The notes beneath the pieces are model-generated. The model had not been told where the DNA came from and ran no database searches. It saw only the letters and a list, made by a program, of their open reading frames with translations. From assembly GCF_958450345.1 (NCBI RefSeq), contig NC_088782.1, forward strand, positions 38,678,501 to 38,742,500: a stretch of 64,000 bases of DNA. Reading direction: 5' to 3'. Source of the DNA: Calliphora vicina (lineage: Eukaryota; Arthropoda; Insecta; Diptera; Calliphoridae). Positions 34,805-46,334 of this stretch are shown here, piece by piece (positions within the stretch are counted from its first letter, which is position 1; each line of letters begins with the position of its first letter). Position numbers and translations under genes: made by a program.

Positions 34805-36495
34805 AATAACAAAGTGCAAAAAAAAACTTGTCAAAAGGGAATCCCGCAATTCCTAAAAATTGGAGCGAAAATCCCAAAAATGGTACTTTTACAATTTTGC
34901 CCATAGGGTCCACATTACCTTCGGGGCTGGTTAAATACTTTGGTGACAAATTGGGAACACATCAAGGTTTCCAAAGCTGCTTTATGTATTTTGAGCCAAG
35001 CTTTGGGATTTTTGAACATGTGGCCCAAAGTTTAAATTTTAAATAAACAAACAATAGGTAAAATTCCGTAAACAAATAGGTAAAATTCCGAAGTGCGTAG
35101 GGGAGACATATTCGAAAAATAGGACATGTTTTTTTTTACCAAAATGTTCTCCGTAAAGATACCTTACAGAAAAACATCAAATTGTTATATTTTCTTAAAA
35201 AAGTTTTTTTTTTTTAATAAAAAAAGAATTAAGTAACTTTTTTGTCCAAAAAACTGCAAAAATCAACTATCAGCTGTCACTGAAAACACCTATAAAAAAA
35301 CTCTCCTCATTAATGCCTTAAAAATCACGAACACTTTAAATCAGTGGTTGACACAAAGAGTCACATTTGTGAATTTACATATTTGTAGGCATTGTTTTAT
35401 ACACATTTGAGCTACAATAACATATCTTGTCCAAACTTGTCCTGAATATAGAGCCACTCCATAATTTATATGATTTGGCCAAATATAACTGTCAAAAACT
35501 GAAACAAATTTTCAAGAATTTGACAAAAAAATTTCATTAATTTTATTTCATATAAATTTAAATTTATCACCTTTCGCACTGTCTCTAAACCCAAAAAACA
35601 AACAACAACTATATTCTTACTAACATGACCTCATTTCATGCATTGTTAAATTTGTATTTACTCGTAGCGGACATGTAAATTTAAAAAAAAATAAAAAATA
35701 CAAATCAAAAATAAATTATACATGTGTATTTATAATGTACTCTTGTAAACGTACATACATGTGTTAAATTTATTTTATTTATTTATACATATTTATACAG
35801 TATTGTAATTTAAATTAATTTTTTTTTTATTTTTTTTTTTTTCAAATTTCAATGTATTGTGTTGATCTTCTGTGAACACTATCACCTCACTGTGCGTTTA
35901 CTTACGTATGGCTGTCAGTACAATTCATAAAAATTTTTTACACAAAATCAACAATAAAATTTTGTTTTATGACAAAATATATAAAGAAATATGTATCAAA
36001 AAAATTCAGCATCATTGTGTGGCAAATTATTCTGAATTTTTATTTTATACCAGTTTTATTGGTATGACAAAGTATTTAGGGCAAACATACATATTTATAT
36101 ATCCGTAAAAGTAAAGAAGTAAAAAACTTTGAAAAAAAGTTCCATAACATTTTGAACTTTGTGCTAATTCTGCTAGAACTTTATTCAGCTGAAGTTAAGT
36201 TATGAAAACATAAGCGAAACACTGTGTTCCACAAACTAGTAGGTACTTTTATTTAAAGTTCAAAAAGTACTTTGTGAAATTTAGTGAATATGATTTTGTA
36301 AAACAAATACATATTTACATAAATATGTAGTCAATTTTAAATAAAATATATCATAAGAATAAAACGATTAATATGATTTCTTTAATTAACTTACAAGTAT
36401 TAACGCCCTTTTTACCCCAAATCATGTTTGTACCATTTAACCTATTTTTTCAAAATAATCATTATCTAAATTTATAAACAAATTCCTAGATCTTA
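34805..36495. other. Intronic DNA, no gene seen
   Basis: Open frames of 60-80 codons (for example 34828-35046) show no family features. The block AAACAATAGGTAAAATTCCG is locally duplicated at about 35050-35085. Confidence 0.5.
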
Positions 36496-36499
36496 GTTT

Positions 36500-37560
36500 A
36501 AAAACAAATGCACAGTTTTTTTTTAAATTCCCAAAAAGTTTATGAAAATCCCCTTAACCTCATTTCGCGCCAAAAAGATAAATTTAGTATATTTAAACCA
36601 ATTCTCATTAATAAATCCTTTTATAATTCCATATAAATGATTTTGCACAGATTTTTGTAAATTCCTAAAAACTTTATGAAAATCCCCAAAATACCCTTTC
36701 ATCCGAAAAAGCTAAACAGAATATATTTTTAAAAATTATCATTAAAAAAACATTTTATAATTTCATACAAATGCTTTTGAACAGTTTTTTCTTGAATTCC
36801 CAAAAACTTTATGAAAATCCCCAAAATACCATTTCACGCAAAAAAGCTAAATTAATTAATTCCCCTTAAAAAACATTTTTTAATTTCATATAAATGATTT
36901 AGAACAGTTTTTTGTAAATTCCCAAAAACCTTATGAAAATCCCCAAAATACTATTACACAGCGGAGAGTTAAATTATGTATATTTTAGAAAATTATCATT
37001 AAAAAACATTTTTTAATTTCATATAAATGTTTGGCACAGTTTTTTCTTGAATTCCCAAAAACTTTATGAAAATCGCCAAAATACCATTTCACCCTATAAA
37101 GCTAAATTGAGTATATTTCAGTAAATTCTTATTAAAAAACCTTTTATTATTGCATATAAATTCTTTTGGACAAATTTTTCTTGAATTCCTAAAAACTTTA
37201 TGAAAATCCCCAAAATACCATTTCACCCAAAAAAGCTAAATTGAATATATTTTAACAAATTCTCCTTAAAAAACCTTTTTTAATTTCATATAAATAATTT
37301 TGAACAATTTTCTGTAAATTCCCAAAAACTTTAAGAAAATCCCCAAAATACCATTTCAAGCTAAAAAGCTAAATTAAGCATATTTAAACAAATTTTCCTT
37401 AAATAGACTATAAACAATTAACAAACCCTTTTTAAATAACTATTTTTGCAGTGTTTTCTAGAATTCCCAAAAACTTTAACAAAATCCCCAAAATTCCATT
37501 TCACTCCAAAATGCTTAATTAACAATAATTTAACAAAGTTTGCTTAAAAAACATGAGAAA
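36500..37560. repeat. ~130-bp tandem array, eight units
   Basis: Units begin with TTCCCAAAAACTTTATGAAA or variants near 36525, 36661, 36796, 36918, 37053, 37188, 37318 and 37464. Each has ATCCCCAAAATACCATTTCA, AAAAAGCTAAATT and TTTCATATAAATG. The two intronic arrays are separated by mariner copy C and about 1.7 kb. Confidence 0.92.
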
Positions 37561-38357
37561 TGAGAAAATATTTTAAAATTTTTCATATAAATGTTAAAAT
37601 ATAAAAACATGCTGCAGCAGCATGTTATCAGTACATATTTCAAATGTATTTTGATTATTTTTTTAAAAGCTTAAACGCCATTTATTTTTATACACACTTT
37701 TTTCTATTTGTTTAAGCGCCATTTTTATAGAACTTTGCACTTTTGTTTGTTTCTAATGTTTTGTATTTTTTTCTATTTATTTAAATAGTATTTAAAAATA
37801 ATTTGTTTTCAATTGCAAACAGCAACAACAAACAAATTAAAATTTGTTTTTTTTTATATTTCAAAAAAACACAGCAACAATTCATTAAAAAAAAAAACAA
37901 TGTAATAATTAGGGTTAGCATAGGCAGCTGATAATCACGCTATTAGAGAAAATGTATGGAAATTTTTTGATTCAGAATTAAAAGAATATTAAATCAAAAA
38001 GGGATTCCATTTTCCTTAATTCTGAAAGCAAAGCGGCTAAATAAAATTAAGTAAAAATAGAGCTATTTTGAAAAGTATTGGCAAATCATAAATGAAGTTC
38101 AAACTAATTGAGTAGGGTAAAAAAAATAAACAACAAAACATTCCCAATTGCGATAATTATTTAAAAAACAAACTCTAGAAATGAACACGTGCAATTTGTA
38201 GGAAATTGTTGTTTAATGATGATGATGATGATGATAATGCGAATAACAAAATTGTTTTGAAAACGAAACAAAACTCAGCTCTTCTTTCTTTAAATTTTTT
38301 ATAAACATTTTAAACCATAATAATAATTTGTATTTATTTTTTATGTTTTCTTTACAG

Positions 38358-38402
38358 TTAATCAATGAAAAAGACTTGGACAGCAGCAGGCAGCCATGTT
38401 AG
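38358..38402 (+). CDS. emc: extramacrochaetae, coding exon 2 (residues 216-229)
   Basis: After the acceptor TTTACAG the phase-0 reading is LINEKDLDSSRQPC and a TAG stop at 38400-38402. The EKD...SRQ tail matches the extreme C-terminus of Drosophila Emc, which is the main reason for joining this short exon to exon 1 across 12 kb. Fourteen codons is short, but phase, acceptor quality and tail similarity agree. Confidence 0.82.
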   Translation, partial: LINEKDLDSSRQPC

Positions 38403-39450
38403 ATGTCACACGTAAAACTATTTAACATTTTTAATAATTTAATTAAAAACCATGAATTCCTCATTTAATTAAACAAAAAAACAGAAAATCCTGAAAAAAC
38501 GATAAAAGGCTGCTTTTTTCATAAAACAAACCACAAAACTAAACTCGAATCTATAAAAAATAATTTAAAAGCAGCCTTTTAATAAAAACATTTTATTTAG
38601 TTTTTAAACAATTTATATAAATTTTAATTATAATTTTAGCTTTAGTTTAGTATAAAAAAAAACAAAAGAAAACATTATAACAAACAACAAGAAACTAATT
38701 TTATGCTTAATTATTTATAATAATTGGAAATTTCATGGCAAAATTTAGTTTTGAAAACAGAGAAAAAAGAGCAAAAAAAAACCATATTAAATTAAAAATG
38801 TTTGCAAGTAAAATATGTAACACATATTTTGAAATAGCTTTAATAATTTTTTTCAAAAAAAAAAAGTTCAATAATTTTCTGTTTTTTTTTTAAGTTTTTA
38901 TATAATTTTAAGTTATCTTTTTTAAATGCAAAGCAATAATAATTTTTTTATCCTATTAATTTTAATATTTTTTTAACATATTTAAATTCCTTAAAACAAT
39001 ATTTTATAATGTAATTGCAATTTAAAAAAAAATAATATTTTTTTTTTGTTTTTAAGTAAGAAATTCCTATTATTATTTTTAATATAATTTTTAATTGCTT
39101 TAATTTTTCTCCCTTTTAACTAAAACTTTGTTTTTTTTATTAATTTTTATATGTTCTGTGATCTGTAGCATACATTAACTTTATAATAATTATGAATTTT
39201 TTTTTCTTTTATGTACAAAGTGTATAATAGAGTTTTTATCTTATAAATGTGTTTTTTTTTATAAATTTTTTCATCATTTCTTTTTTTGGTTAAAATAATT
39301 ACTGTTCTATATTAAAATGTTTTAAAATATTTGTAATTCTTTGTAAATTAGCATTGATTAAAAAAAAGTACTAAAATAAACAAAACTTTATTAAGAAAAT
39401 ACATATTACAAAACAAAAAAAAAAACAAAACAAAAAAATATTTAATAAAT
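38403..39450 (+). other. emc: emc 3'UTR with candidate regulatory motifs
   Basis: Very A/T-rich. It contains a perfect 15-bp inverted repeat (38503-38517 with 38567-38581) immediately before AATAAA at 38581-38586, a Brd-box word AGCTTTA at 38638-38644 and a K-box word TGTGAT at 39157-39162. Further AATAAA words at 39375 and 39444 could end a longer form. The true end cannot be read from sequence. Confidence 0.5.
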
Positions 39451-39560
39451 AAATATCTAAAATATTAATGAAAATATAAAACAAATCTGTTTTTAATTTT
39501 TTTAAAACAAGTCTGACGTGTGTCATAGGACTTAAAGGAAGAATCCTGTTATATCCAAAT

Positions 39561-40289
39561 AACAAGTAAGAAAGTATGGTCGGTCAAGCCCGACCATATA
39601 ATACCCTACACTAAGTAAAAGAGCAAAAAAAATGTTTTTTTTTTAAATTTCAATAATTTATATTTTTGAGTGATTTTCGGAAGTGGGCCTTATATGGGGG
39701 CTATGACCAATTATGGACCGATCACCATGAAATTAGGTCGTGTGATTTATGTCTATATTCAAGTTAACTATGTTGAATTTTGAGAGTTTACCAACATTTT
39801 TAAGCGATTTATGCATGTTAAAGTGATTTTCGGAAGCGGGTCTATATGGGAGCTATGACTAATTATGGACCGATCGTAACAAAATTTGGTGACATGAATT
39901 TTGTGTATATAAAACTTATTTGGAGCGGAATTTGTGGAGATACATATATAAATTAAACATTTATGACCGATAAAGTCCAATTTCGGGAGGACATTTGTAT
40001 GGGGGCTAGGTGAAATAATGGACCGATTTCAGCCAGTTTCAATAGGCTTGGTGCTTGAGCCGAAAAAATAATATGTGTCAAATTTCATCGAAATATCTTC
40101 AAAATTGCGACCTGTACTCTGCGCACAAGGTTTACATGGACAGCCAGCCAGCCGACCAGACGGACGGACGGACATCGCTTAATCGACTCAGTGATTCTAA
40201 GTCGACGGGTGTTAGACTAATATTTTTGGGCGTTACAAACATCTGCACAAACGCATAATACCCTCCCCACTATGGTGGTGTAGGGTATA
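39561..40289 (+). repeat. Family 1 repeat, full length
   Basis: Starts AACAAGTAAGAAAGT followed by an 8-bp hairpin (ATGGTCGG / CCGACCAT, 39576-39597) and ATATAATACCCTACAC; ends GGTGGTGTAGGGTATAA. TATACCCTACACC-type words are thus inverted at the two ends. The interior holds TATATGGG(G/A)GCTATGAC and ATTATGGACCGATC twice, and ACGGACGGACGGAC. Fragments lie at 11119, 52573 and 57947. Such repeats are common in calyptrate genomes as far as I recall; class unknown, non-coding. Confidence 0.8.
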
Positions 40290-41034
40290 ATAACCGGTAC
40301 TAAAAACGAGATAGATGGGTGTAGAATATCATAAAATTACCTTTAACCCTTATCCAGTACTTATGGGTCAAAATTGTTCAACCAGTTTTAAAGGCTTTAA
40401 AGCATTAAACACATTCAAGACAGCTGGCTACCAACTGCAATCTGTCAAAATAAAAATACACAAGTTTATATGAAGATGATTCTTTTGACGACAGCACAGC
40501 TACACGACCACAGGAATGCTTTTGCCGCTGCAGCCGAATTAGGCTAATTCCTATTTTTGTCAACTACAAAACAGAATAGTGTTGCTAATATAATACAAAA
40601 TGTAAATCAAATTAGTACTTCAAAAATATATATATATTTTTTTTACTTAATTAAGAGAAGTTTTTGATAACCATATTGATATAAATTAATAACAGGTACA
40701 TGATTAATTACAGCCATATATATTTTTACTCAAAATAATTGTTTAAATCTTAATTACTAAATTCAATAATTAAAAAAAATGAATTACTGAAACACTGAAT
40801 TATAAATCAGCGGTTTACTTTGCAGCTGCCGTCTTTAAAAAAAATACAGTAGCTGCCACACGACTGCAACTGCAGCCTGTGTTCGTGAAGTCGTGTAGCC
40901 TGCTGTCTTCAATGTGTTTAATGCATTAAACATGAAGTTGCTTCTTTTCTCCAAATCGGTCAAGTAGCATGCAATATTCAAATAAATATTCCGAATGTAA
41001 AACATTTATTTGTAAGAATAAATCCGAGACTTAA
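40290..41034. other. No gene seen
   Basis: Intergenic. Two near-inverted words, TTCAAGACAGCTGGCTACCA... at 40410 and ...GTGTAGCCTGCTGTCTTCAA at 40894, with GCAGC-rich and CACGACC/GGTCGTG-like words between them, suggest the arms of a diverged ~500-bp inverted-repeat element (about 40380-40930, both sides also bearing GCATTAAACA). Confidence 0.5.
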
Positions 41035-41312
41035 AACAAGTAAGTGAGCTATATTCGGCTGTGCTGAATCGTATATACCTTTCACCAAATTATACTTTAA
41101 AATATAAATTTTAAATATTTTTAGGTAAACAAAATTTTCAAAATAGTTTTATAATTTTTTTTTGAAATTTTTTTCTAAATAGTTTTAATTTTTTTTTTAA
41201 GTTTTTAACAAAATTTTTTCTTTTAAATTTATTAGTAAATTTAAATGTATGACAAAAAAAATTTTTTTTGGTACAAAAAAATTCGTGTTAAAAAATATTC
41301 TTCCCGATTTTG
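41035..41312. repeat. Family 2 repeat, left part
   Basis: AACAAGTAAGTGAGCTATAT, hairpin ATTCGGC-TGT-GCTGAAT and ATACCTTTCACCAAATTATA are the reverse complement of the right end at 21945-22011. The A/T core follows and the repeat is cut by the next family at about 41318. Confidence 0.8.
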
Positions 41313-41317
41313 CACGG

Positions 41318-42325
41318 TGGTCAATTCCGGCCAAAAATACATAACTTCATTATTTCTTCATAAAAATGTTTGAAATTTTGTATTTGCATTAAGATTAACA
41401 TAACCATCGATCGATAAATATTTCGATGTTCAAATACAGGGTTTGGCCAAAAAAGTATGGACGTTCTAAAAGTATCAAAAAAATTGCATGTAAGTGGCTG
41501 AAATTTAGTCAAAAATAAAGAATAAAATATGTAATCGGAAAAAAAAAATTGGCCATTAAAATTTCGGATTACATATACAGAGTTTGGCCAAACAATCATG
41601 GATGTTTTAAAAGCATCGACAAAATTAGGTTATTCATGTAAATGCCTGAAATTTAGTCCAAAAATGAAGAATAGCATAAGTGATTGAAAAAATGGTCGTG
41701 CAAATTTCAGAATACATATACAGGGTTTGGCCAAACAATCATGGAGGTTTTGAAATTATCGGAAAAGTTAGATTATTCATGTAAAATTTTAAATTTGTTG
41801 TACATTTAAGAAAAACACACTAGATCCATCGCAAAAAATATTAGAAATTGCATACAGGAGTTGGCCAAATAAACATTGACGTTATAAAAGTATCGAAAAA
41901 AGTATGTAATTTTTGTAAATGGCTTCAATTAGGTTTATAATTAAAAATAACATTAATAATCCATTGAAAAAATTTCGACATACAAATATATGGTTTGGTC
42001 AATTCAGCATATACGTAAATAACTCTCAAACTTACATAATTTTTTAAATTGACCAAAAAAATACAAAAAAATTGTAAAATAATAAGGCACTGAAATCGTT
42101 CTAGTTATTGGAATGGCAGATAATTGCAGCTGAAATTTATAGTACTTACTCTTGATACTTTATAGTATTAGATGTAATTTACACCTAACCTCTAATAGCC
42201 CTATTTAATTTGTTCTGGCCTTTCAAACTTTTTTTTAATTTAGTTTCTATAGATTTAAAACTAGTTCCTAATCACTTCACTTTTATATAAAAAGAACACG
42301 CAAAAACTCCTTAATAACTACATGG
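41318..42325. repeat. Family 3 repeat, copy 1
   Basis: From CGGTGGTCAATTCCGGCC to AAAAACTCCTTAATAACT it matches 46709-47617 nearly throughout, with indels. The first two thirds are tandem ~125-bp units marked by TACAGGGTTTGGCCAAACAA, ATGGACGTT and CTGAAATTTAGTC. The last third is unique. No coding content or target duplication identified. Confidence 0.88.
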
Positions 42326-42329
42326 AAGG

Positions 42330-42686
42330 GTTAACTGCTAACTATTTCATAAAAACATGTGCTAATTTGCAAAAAAATAAAGCACAGGATACTTCGATTC
42401 AAAAGTAAAAAATCACATTTTTATAATATTAAAATGACAAGAAAAAACCTTTGACTTTACAGCACTATAAATGGCCACATAGTTACTTTATAGCCAAAAT
42501 AATAATGATACCTTATATTCTGAAGTGTTAAGAAAAATTTACCATCAACATTTTATAAAAATTAAAAAAACAAAAAAAACATTTTTACCACCGATCTTTC
42601 ATATTTTTTACATTGAAATATATACTCCTAAAATTGACCTTTAAACTTTTGGAAGAACACAATTTTATTCGTACCATTTTAAAGAC
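42330..42686. other. No gene seen
   Basis: AT-rich single-copy sequence between Family 3 and the next MITE. Confidence 0.5.
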
Positions 42687-42689
42687 AAT

Positions 42690-43293
42690 GGCCCATAATC
42701 ATAGTCAGAAATAAAGAATACTTTAAGAGAATTAAACTCGACTTTACTCAAGAGTGGACTTTAGGACTATCATAGACAAGTTAAAGTATACTTCTGAAGT
42801 TGAAGTCGACTTTAAATATAAAACTAGTTGAAGCTGTTATTAACTCGTTTAACAATAGCATCAGCTGTTCTTCACCAAGTAAAAAAGTTCTGCAGAATGT
42901 AAAAAATGTTTAAGTTACAAGATATTGGTAGAGATTTTGCAATTATAGAACAGTTATCAAAAAATTAGTACCAAAATATTCTAATTATGATATTCATCTT
43001 ATATATTTCATTTTTCCACAACAAACAACTTTTTTTCTTTAGTTGTCCCGGTTACTTTTATTGTTTTTTTTTTAATTTTGTATGTCAGCTGTTCAGCGTT
43101 GCCACTTGTCTGTATTTTGTTATATATTGTATGAAAACATTTTCTACAATTGCGGTGGCACCCAGTTAAAGTCGGTTCAATTTAAAACATACTTTAATTT
43201 TGACTATAGTTGCAAAATAATTAAAAGCTGGTTTTTATTTTAAAGTTGTTTCTAAAAAGAACCTACTTTAGTGTTTGACTATGATTATGGGCC
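42690..43293. mobile_element. 604-bp MITE, AAT target duplication
   Basis: Perfect 18-bp inverted repeats GGCCCATAATCATAGTCA (42690-42707 and 43276-43293) flanked by AAT on both sides. Subterminal ACTTTA words repeat in both orientations. The interior is non-coding as far as I can see. Confidence 0.88.
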
Positions 43294-43299
43294 AATATC

Positions 43300-43654
43300 T
43301 TTGCCTTTAAAATGGAATCAAAAATTATGATGGACTTTGAGTGGTGTTAATGTTATGGACAATTATGTGCATACAATTTTAGAAAATTTTAAATTTGATT
43401 TGAGAAACCCTTTGGAACCGTAATATGTGTGATAAATTTCATTAAAATCGAAGATGTCAAATCCGAAAATAGCAGTCTTCGGTCCGTTTTGATATGGATT
43501 CTCCCTATTGCTAATATTTGTGAAAAAAAACTTGTAAGATTTTGTTTTTTAGCTTTCGAAACTAATGAAAGCTTTCTTTTGAAATGTTTAAGCTGTTTCC
43601 TGAGCTTGTGTCAATTTTGTCTTTTCCGATGTGTCGTGGATGGATAAAAATCTC
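43300..43654. other. No gene recognised
   Basis: A 72-codon plus frame (43429-43647) has no recognisable domain and no flanking gene signals. Confidence 0.45.
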
Positions 43655-44640
43655 AAAAGTCAAAATCACCACTTCATTGAAACCGATGGAACACATTCAG
43701 CATATGCTTTGGTGAGCAATCGGTATAGAAGTAAAGCAAAACTTCCATCATATGACGTTCCGTTCGTACAAAATTCGAAATTTTCGAAGTAAAAAAAAAT
43801 GTAATGTTCAAAAACTAAGTGAGAATAAATGACAGATATGTACTAGGGTATTCAATTAATCGGGGTTTAGATTTATTCGGTTAATAATCGGTTAATTTAA
43901 AATTATTCGATTAACCGAATAATTTTTATTTTAATTTTAAATTGAAAATACAACAACGAATTTTGTGTACAAATACATTAAAAACAAAACAATTCATCAA
44001 AAAAATAGCAAAAATGGTATTTGAGATCCTTTTTGTATACACATGTGAGTTTTTTTAGGGTTTTATTGAAAACTTCAGAAATAATCATTTAAAAAAACAA
44101 TATAATTTAAATGATTTCCTTTAAAACTATTTTTTCTTTAGATTTAATAAAACTTGACTTGGAAAAAATTCTCTCGCTGATGTATTGTTGGAGAAATCGA
44201 AATCATGATAAAGAATATCCAATATATCAGTTCTTTTTTTAGTTATACCATTGGATTCCTTTTTGGATTGTGTTAGATATTGAATACATTTAATAGTTTC
44301 GCAAAGTTCTGATAAAATACTCTTTTCCAAAAAAATTTCGTATATACATGTAAATACAAAGTTTCAAATATATGTAAATTAATTAATTGAAATTTCTTTC
44401 TTCATTGATACGGAAAAATAAATACAAAAAAATATGTATGTTAAAGTGCAAAAAAAAAGTAATTTCGGTTAATCGGTTAATCGACACAAATTAATCGGTT
44501 TATTTGTTATTCGAAAATCGGCAATTTTAAATTATTCGAACAGTTAACCGTCAAAAATTAATCGGTTAACCGCTTAACGGTTAATCGATTGAATACCCTA
44601 ATATGTACCCTTCAAAATGATATATAAGTTATTTAAAACA
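43655..44640 (-). mobile_element. Mariner 5' fragment with nested hAT-like element
   Basis: On the minus strand the sequence 43843-43655 matches the 5' untranslated and N-terminal region of the mariner family (TTCGAATTTTGTACGAACGG and following, through ATTTTGACTTTTGAG). The fragment resumes beyond the insert at 44609. Catalytic regions are absent. Confidence 0.75.
43844..44600. mobile_element. 757-bp hAT-like non-autonomous element
   Basis: Perfect 13-bp inverted repeats TAGGGTATTCAAT at both ends and a perfect 8-bp duplication ATATGTAC (43836-43843 and 44601-44608). Another mariner copy (11446-11456 reversed) has the site only once. An 8-bp duplication with TAGGG ends is characteristic of hAT elements. 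Both subterminal regions are crowded with CGGTTAA/TTAACCG words. A 67-codon minus frame inside (44127-44330) has no recognisable domain. Confidence 0.92.
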
Positions 44641-46320
44641 AAAACTGCGTCCAAAGCATCGCCAATAATAAAATAGGAATTTTTGGAAAAGATTCCATTG
44701 TTATTGTCAATGAGAGAGAGATAATATAATTTTCGTAATAACTCCACAAATGATTTATTTCCAATTGAAGAACTATCATCTTCCACAAAAAATTCATTCT
44801 GGCAATTTTGATCCTTTCGCTTTATAATGATTTATGACATACAGACATTTTCGAATTGTTAAATTCACACGAATCATAACCATTAAATTACCCATTCAAC
44901 AAAGTATTGTAGTATGTAATGAATAATTTTTACAGTTATTAATCTCTGTTCTGCCTCTATCTAAAATAAAATCTAAAAACCCTAAAATCGTTTATAACAA
45001 TTTACCAGCTTATTGCAAAGACCACCTCCTTTGATTTTTAATTTTTTTACGTTTTTGCTTCTTTCGTAGGTTTTTTGTTCATGTTTTCTAGGGTAAAACA
45101 TCGGTAACATTTAAACAATTTCATAGAATTTTCGTAAGAGAATATTAATTAGTGGTAATTAATATTCAACCTAGATAAAAAAAAGAACTCAAAAACATAA
45201 AAAAAAACAAAACCATGTGAAAAGCAACATAAATAAACAGCAACCAAGTGATGACCAACCCACATACGGAAAGTAATTTACACCTGACCTTAGCACAGCA
45301 ATGGAACAACAAAAACTACAACGAAACGAGTGCAACACAACATGAGTAATAGTCACACCATCAAGCAACCAACAACTAATTCAAGTAACTACCTACAGTC
45401 AGTCAGATACTACAACATTCAGTTGGACACTTAGATAAACAGCAACAACAACAACAACAATGTTAACGGTCTCATGGTAAATTTCATTACCTTTTATCGA
45501 AACGTGTCTTTAATAAAAATAAAAAAAAAACGTAAAGAAAAGTAAAGAAAAGAGCAGAAAAAGAAGTGAAACAAATAAAAATGTGTAGAAATTAACGTTG
45601 ACGACGAAGAAAGTTTTAGAACACATCACACACAAGTGTTCAAAAAAAATCCATAGACTTCATCAGAGACGCAGATAAATGTGGACATTTTTAGGTTGTT
45701 TGTTAAATAAATAACTAACAAACATTCATACATGCTGAGAAAAATAAATTCTCACGAAGATCTTGCCACATTTTACAGGTAGAGTAGGTAGTGGTGGTGG
45801 TGGTGGATGGATAACTAAGTAGATACGATATGTACGCTATGCTATGTATGATATGCATGTTTTAGTATCTCAAGACCTAACTAGTACTATGAATTACCTG
45901 TTGTTATAGTTATTGCTGTTGTTATTATTACAATGATAACATTTTAAGGTAAATATGTTTACCGAATGAATTCATAGAATAGTTGCTACTACTCGTACAA
46001 TTTTATTTGTGTTGCACGTGTGCGAAAAACTTACAAACGAAAATATAAGAAACCCAGAAACAAGTTGAAATACTCGAATAATTTTCCATCAACCATCCAT
46101 CCAAAACAAATAAACAAACAACAACATCTTACAGAAAGCAAAAAAAAAAAAATAACATCTTCAATGACACAATGGAAAAGACCCAGAAGTTGACGAGTTT
46201 AGAGATTAAAGGAAATAAACAAAATAATTAAGTAAAATATTTAATGGCAAAAATAACAAAAGATTTGTTAGTTACATTGTCAGGGTGTTTTACCAGGAGA
46301 TGGTATTTCCAAACATTTTT
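44640..46320. other. No gene seen
   Basis: AT-rich with CAACAA runs (45450-45462), a GGTGGT run (45793-45807) and poly-A. The minus frame at 44598-44786 shows no known family. Confidence 0.55.
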
Positions 46321-46334
46321 AATGTTTCAAATTG

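Larger units (their letters stand above)
26007..38357 (+). other. emc: emc intron, 12.35 kb
   Basis: Begins GTAGGTTTC and ends TTATGTTTTCTTTACAG. It holds a copy of repeat R3, a truncated long-TIR MITE, mariner copy C with its own nested MITE, and two ~130-bp tandem arrays. The rest is AT-rich single-copy DNA in which enhancers would be expected but none can be named from sequence. Confidence 0.85.

Noticed and set aside
37606..37626. Palindrome AACATGCTGC-A-GCAGCATGTT
   Set aside because: Short, single occurrence next to a tandem array; not enough to call a regulatory site or miRNA.
44127..44786. Two minus frames in and beside the hAT-like element considered as transposase pieces
   Set aside because: No hAT motifs (BED finger, C-terminal dimerisation region) could be seen.
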